A DNA stretch of 24,077 nt, taken from the NCBI GenBank assembly GCA_000697055.1, contig JNDT01001014.1, forward strand, positions 1-24,077, written 5' to 3'. Shown here in pieces: positions 22,641 through 24,077 of the stretch. Within the stretch, counting starts at the first letter, position 1; each line of letters begins with the position of its first letter. This DNA is from Saksenaea vasiformis B4078 (taxonomy: Eukaryota; Mucoromycota; Mucoromycetes; Mucorales; Saksenaeaceae). The position numbers and the translations under genes are program-made. A model generated the notes under the pieces. It saw nothing but the letters and a program-made list of their open reading frames with translations. It searched no databases and had not been told where the DNA came from.

Positions 22641-23089
22641 GTTTAGAATAGTTTCGGTGGATGAGACGTTGTCGAATATGACTCCTAAGAATTTTTATAG
22701 AAAAAAGTTATCAGTGTGACATTGCGCATTTAATGCGGGGATAAGCGCTTACAGACACATATCCTCATTCAAGGCATACGCACTCCGCCGAGAGGCGCTG
22801 ATGCTCTACTGAGGTGAGAAGGAAGAGAATGAAAAAATATCTGCGTAGAATGAAGTTAGTTATGACGACTGCTGAAAGAACTGTAGCATCTACAAAAAAA
22901 AACAGAACAGAAGGAAACGCCAACAAGGGGAAGTATCAGGGCCTATACAGAATAAAGTTAACATGTGATACGCATTGAAAGCGCCGTGGCACTTTCAAAA
23001 AGAGAAAATAAGAAAAAGGGAGTGGGAGTGGGAGAGTTACGAAACGAAAGTTTACTTCAACCAACTCTATTAATCGCACAGCTAGCTGA
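22641..23089. other. Region without a recognisable gene
   Basis: AT-rich sequence with a GA-rich tract (about 22985-23035, including GGGAGTGGGAGTGGGAG) and short frames. Nothing assignable was seen. Confidence 0.5.
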
Positions 23090-23304
23090 TATGAATGTAT
23101 TACTGCAGCAGTGCATACTGAAGAAATAGGAAAAATGGGATAAGTAAAAGATAAAGAAGGGAAAAGGGCTAGATTTAGCGGACTGCGTATAAAGTAACCA
23201 CCTGAAACATCATTGAATCCTTCACACACTGCCTGCCCAAACCAGTGTCATTCAACTATATAGTCAAAGTAGCTCCTTGGATTCACGCATTATTAGAGGG
23301 CCAT
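23090..23304 (-). repeat. Dispersed repeat, copy B (inverted relative to 9203-9420)
   Basis: The minus strand aligns end to end with 9203-9420, including TAATGCGTGAAT, a T/C-rich middle and TGCAGTAAT...CATTCAT. It starts about 145 bp upstream of the gene at 23450, in its promoter region. Confidence 0.6.
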
Positions 23305-23449
23305 CGTAGACGCAGATGTACACGTATATCAAGGTTTCGCGTATGGCGTTTAAAGTCAACTTACTGGAATTCAGACGGCGCCATCCCGAGAGTTAAATTT
23401 CATAAAAAAGAAGACAGCAAGTAACTTAATATTTCTTGCTTCGCTTTCA

Positions 23450-24077
23450 ATGATTTTTGCCGACGCAAAAGCCAAACCGTCGTCTAATGTAAAAGGATAA
23501 TCCATCATATTGTGTATAGTTGTCTGACACTTTCAACAGTTCAGTCAATTTTTGACATATGATGTCGTTAACCGATGCGCACGGGGCATTCATTTCGACG
23601 GGTATACTGCCGAGTACTCTGCCATAGAGATTGAAGAGGGAAAGGACAACATCCTGAGGATTGTTCATGAACACTCTTCCGACAAGCCGTTCGTGGAACA
23701 TACGTGCACGAAAACCATCGAAGCGGATAGTTTCATTAATAGATTGCTCATGGATGATAGCTTCCCCCATCTACCGTCTAAAATATTTGATTGTGATGTT
23801 GCTGCTGAAGCTAGTTCCAATGCACATAAAAGAAATCGGAAAACTTCTGCAAAGGACTCAATAGAATACACCGTTTCTTATGTTTCTTGGGGAGAGGTAG
23901 GAGATCATGCAGACGTCTATGGATGATCCAATTTAACGTCTTCTACAGGTACATCTACGTTCCGAATTTATCAGGCCATCTGCCCGTTTCAAGGAGGGTG
24001 TGGAAAAAGCCCTAAAAGAAGATAGCGACAAGAAGAAATATGAAGCTCTGAAAACTGTATTTGAACGGTTTGGATAT
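23450..24077 (+). CDS. Protein of unknown function, first three exons (runs off window)
   Basis: Three exons join in frame to at least 175 residues: 23450-23488, 23540-23896 and 23949->24077. Introns are 23489-23539 (GTAAAA...CTGACAC...CAACAG, 51 nt) and 23897-23948 (GTAGGA...TTTAACG...CTACAG, 52 nt), both phase 0. The ATG at 23450 opens exon 1, MIFADAKAKPSSN, followed by FSQFLTYDVVNR. The middle is acidic and carries KRNRKTSAKDS. Exon 3 reads VHLRSEFIRPSARFKEGV and ends KTVFERFGY at the window edge. I do not recognise the family. The F..FG ending after a charged helix loosely recalls a repeat seen in large multidomain fungal proteins, but that is weak. A long minus-strand frame over 23447-23770 is judged a shadow because only the plus strand gives a coherent exon chain to the edge. 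Confidence 0.6.

Noticed and set aside
23447..23770. 107-codon minus-strand frame near the right edge
   Set aside because: The plus strand over the same bases gives three exons with good splice signals continuing to the window edge; the minus frame has no such continuation.

Overview
The window looks like nuclear DNA of an early-diverging filamentous fungus, most likely Mucoromycota. Coding exons are split by many short introns (46-82 nt, mostly GTAAGT-like donors with CTAAC/CTGAT-like branch sites). Intergenic DNA is AT-rich with long A/T tracts. The genes are typical fungal ones, interspersed with relics of a Fanzor (eukaryotic TnpB homologue) and other decayed mobile-type genes. The phylum is inferred from overall gene and intron style, not from a marker-gene tree.

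Layout. 1-2441 (+): C-terminal half of a PDR/CDR-type ABC exporter, cut by the window edge. 4468-5675 and 7637-8844 (+): a tandem pair of aldo/keto reductase genes with four introns at identical positions. 10001-11620 (-): a Kes1/Osh4-like oxysterol-binding protein (ORP) gene, 8 exons. 12652-13441 (+): RPS5 (uS7), 4 coding exons plus a probable 5'UTR intron. 13599-16869 (-): VIP1/Asp1-type inositol pyrophosphate synthase, 10 exons, 931 aa. RPS5 and VIP1 converge with 157 bp between their stops; ORP and RPS5 diverge.

From about 17.1 kb the window is accessory. A Fanzor gene relic occupies 17130-20469 (-). It keeps four removable introns, the RuvC-I region, a zinc-ribbon and the terminal RuvC-III motif, but carries two in-frame stops and four frameshifts. 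A second, more decayed 3'-terminal fragment of the same kind of element lies in opposite orientation at about 21640-21983 (+). The two copies share almost nothing in their 3' flanks except a hairpin that overlaps the stop codon and a terminal block of about 35 nt with one mismatch and one gap. This is the most interesting observation: it marks the element's right end and a candidate guide-RNA (omega RNA) scaffold.

Further items are a diverged tandem repeat 5' of the Fanzor gene (20519-20777), a broken gene at 22110-22640 (-) with a PD-(D/E)XK-like ExQ motif, a pair of about 215-bp dispersed inverted repeats (9203-9420 and 23090-23304), and the first three exons of an unrecognised gene that runs off the right edge (23450-24077, +).

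The host genes do not form a pathway. Lipid transfer (ORP), drug/lipid export (ABC), carbonyl reduction (AKR), translation (RPS5) and inositol pyrophosphate signalling (VIP1) are ordinary single genes. The Fanzor element sits directly upstream of VIP1, its right end about 260 bp from the VIP1 start codon. All splice models were read by eye from splice signals, frame and family similarity; no transcript data or database search was available.
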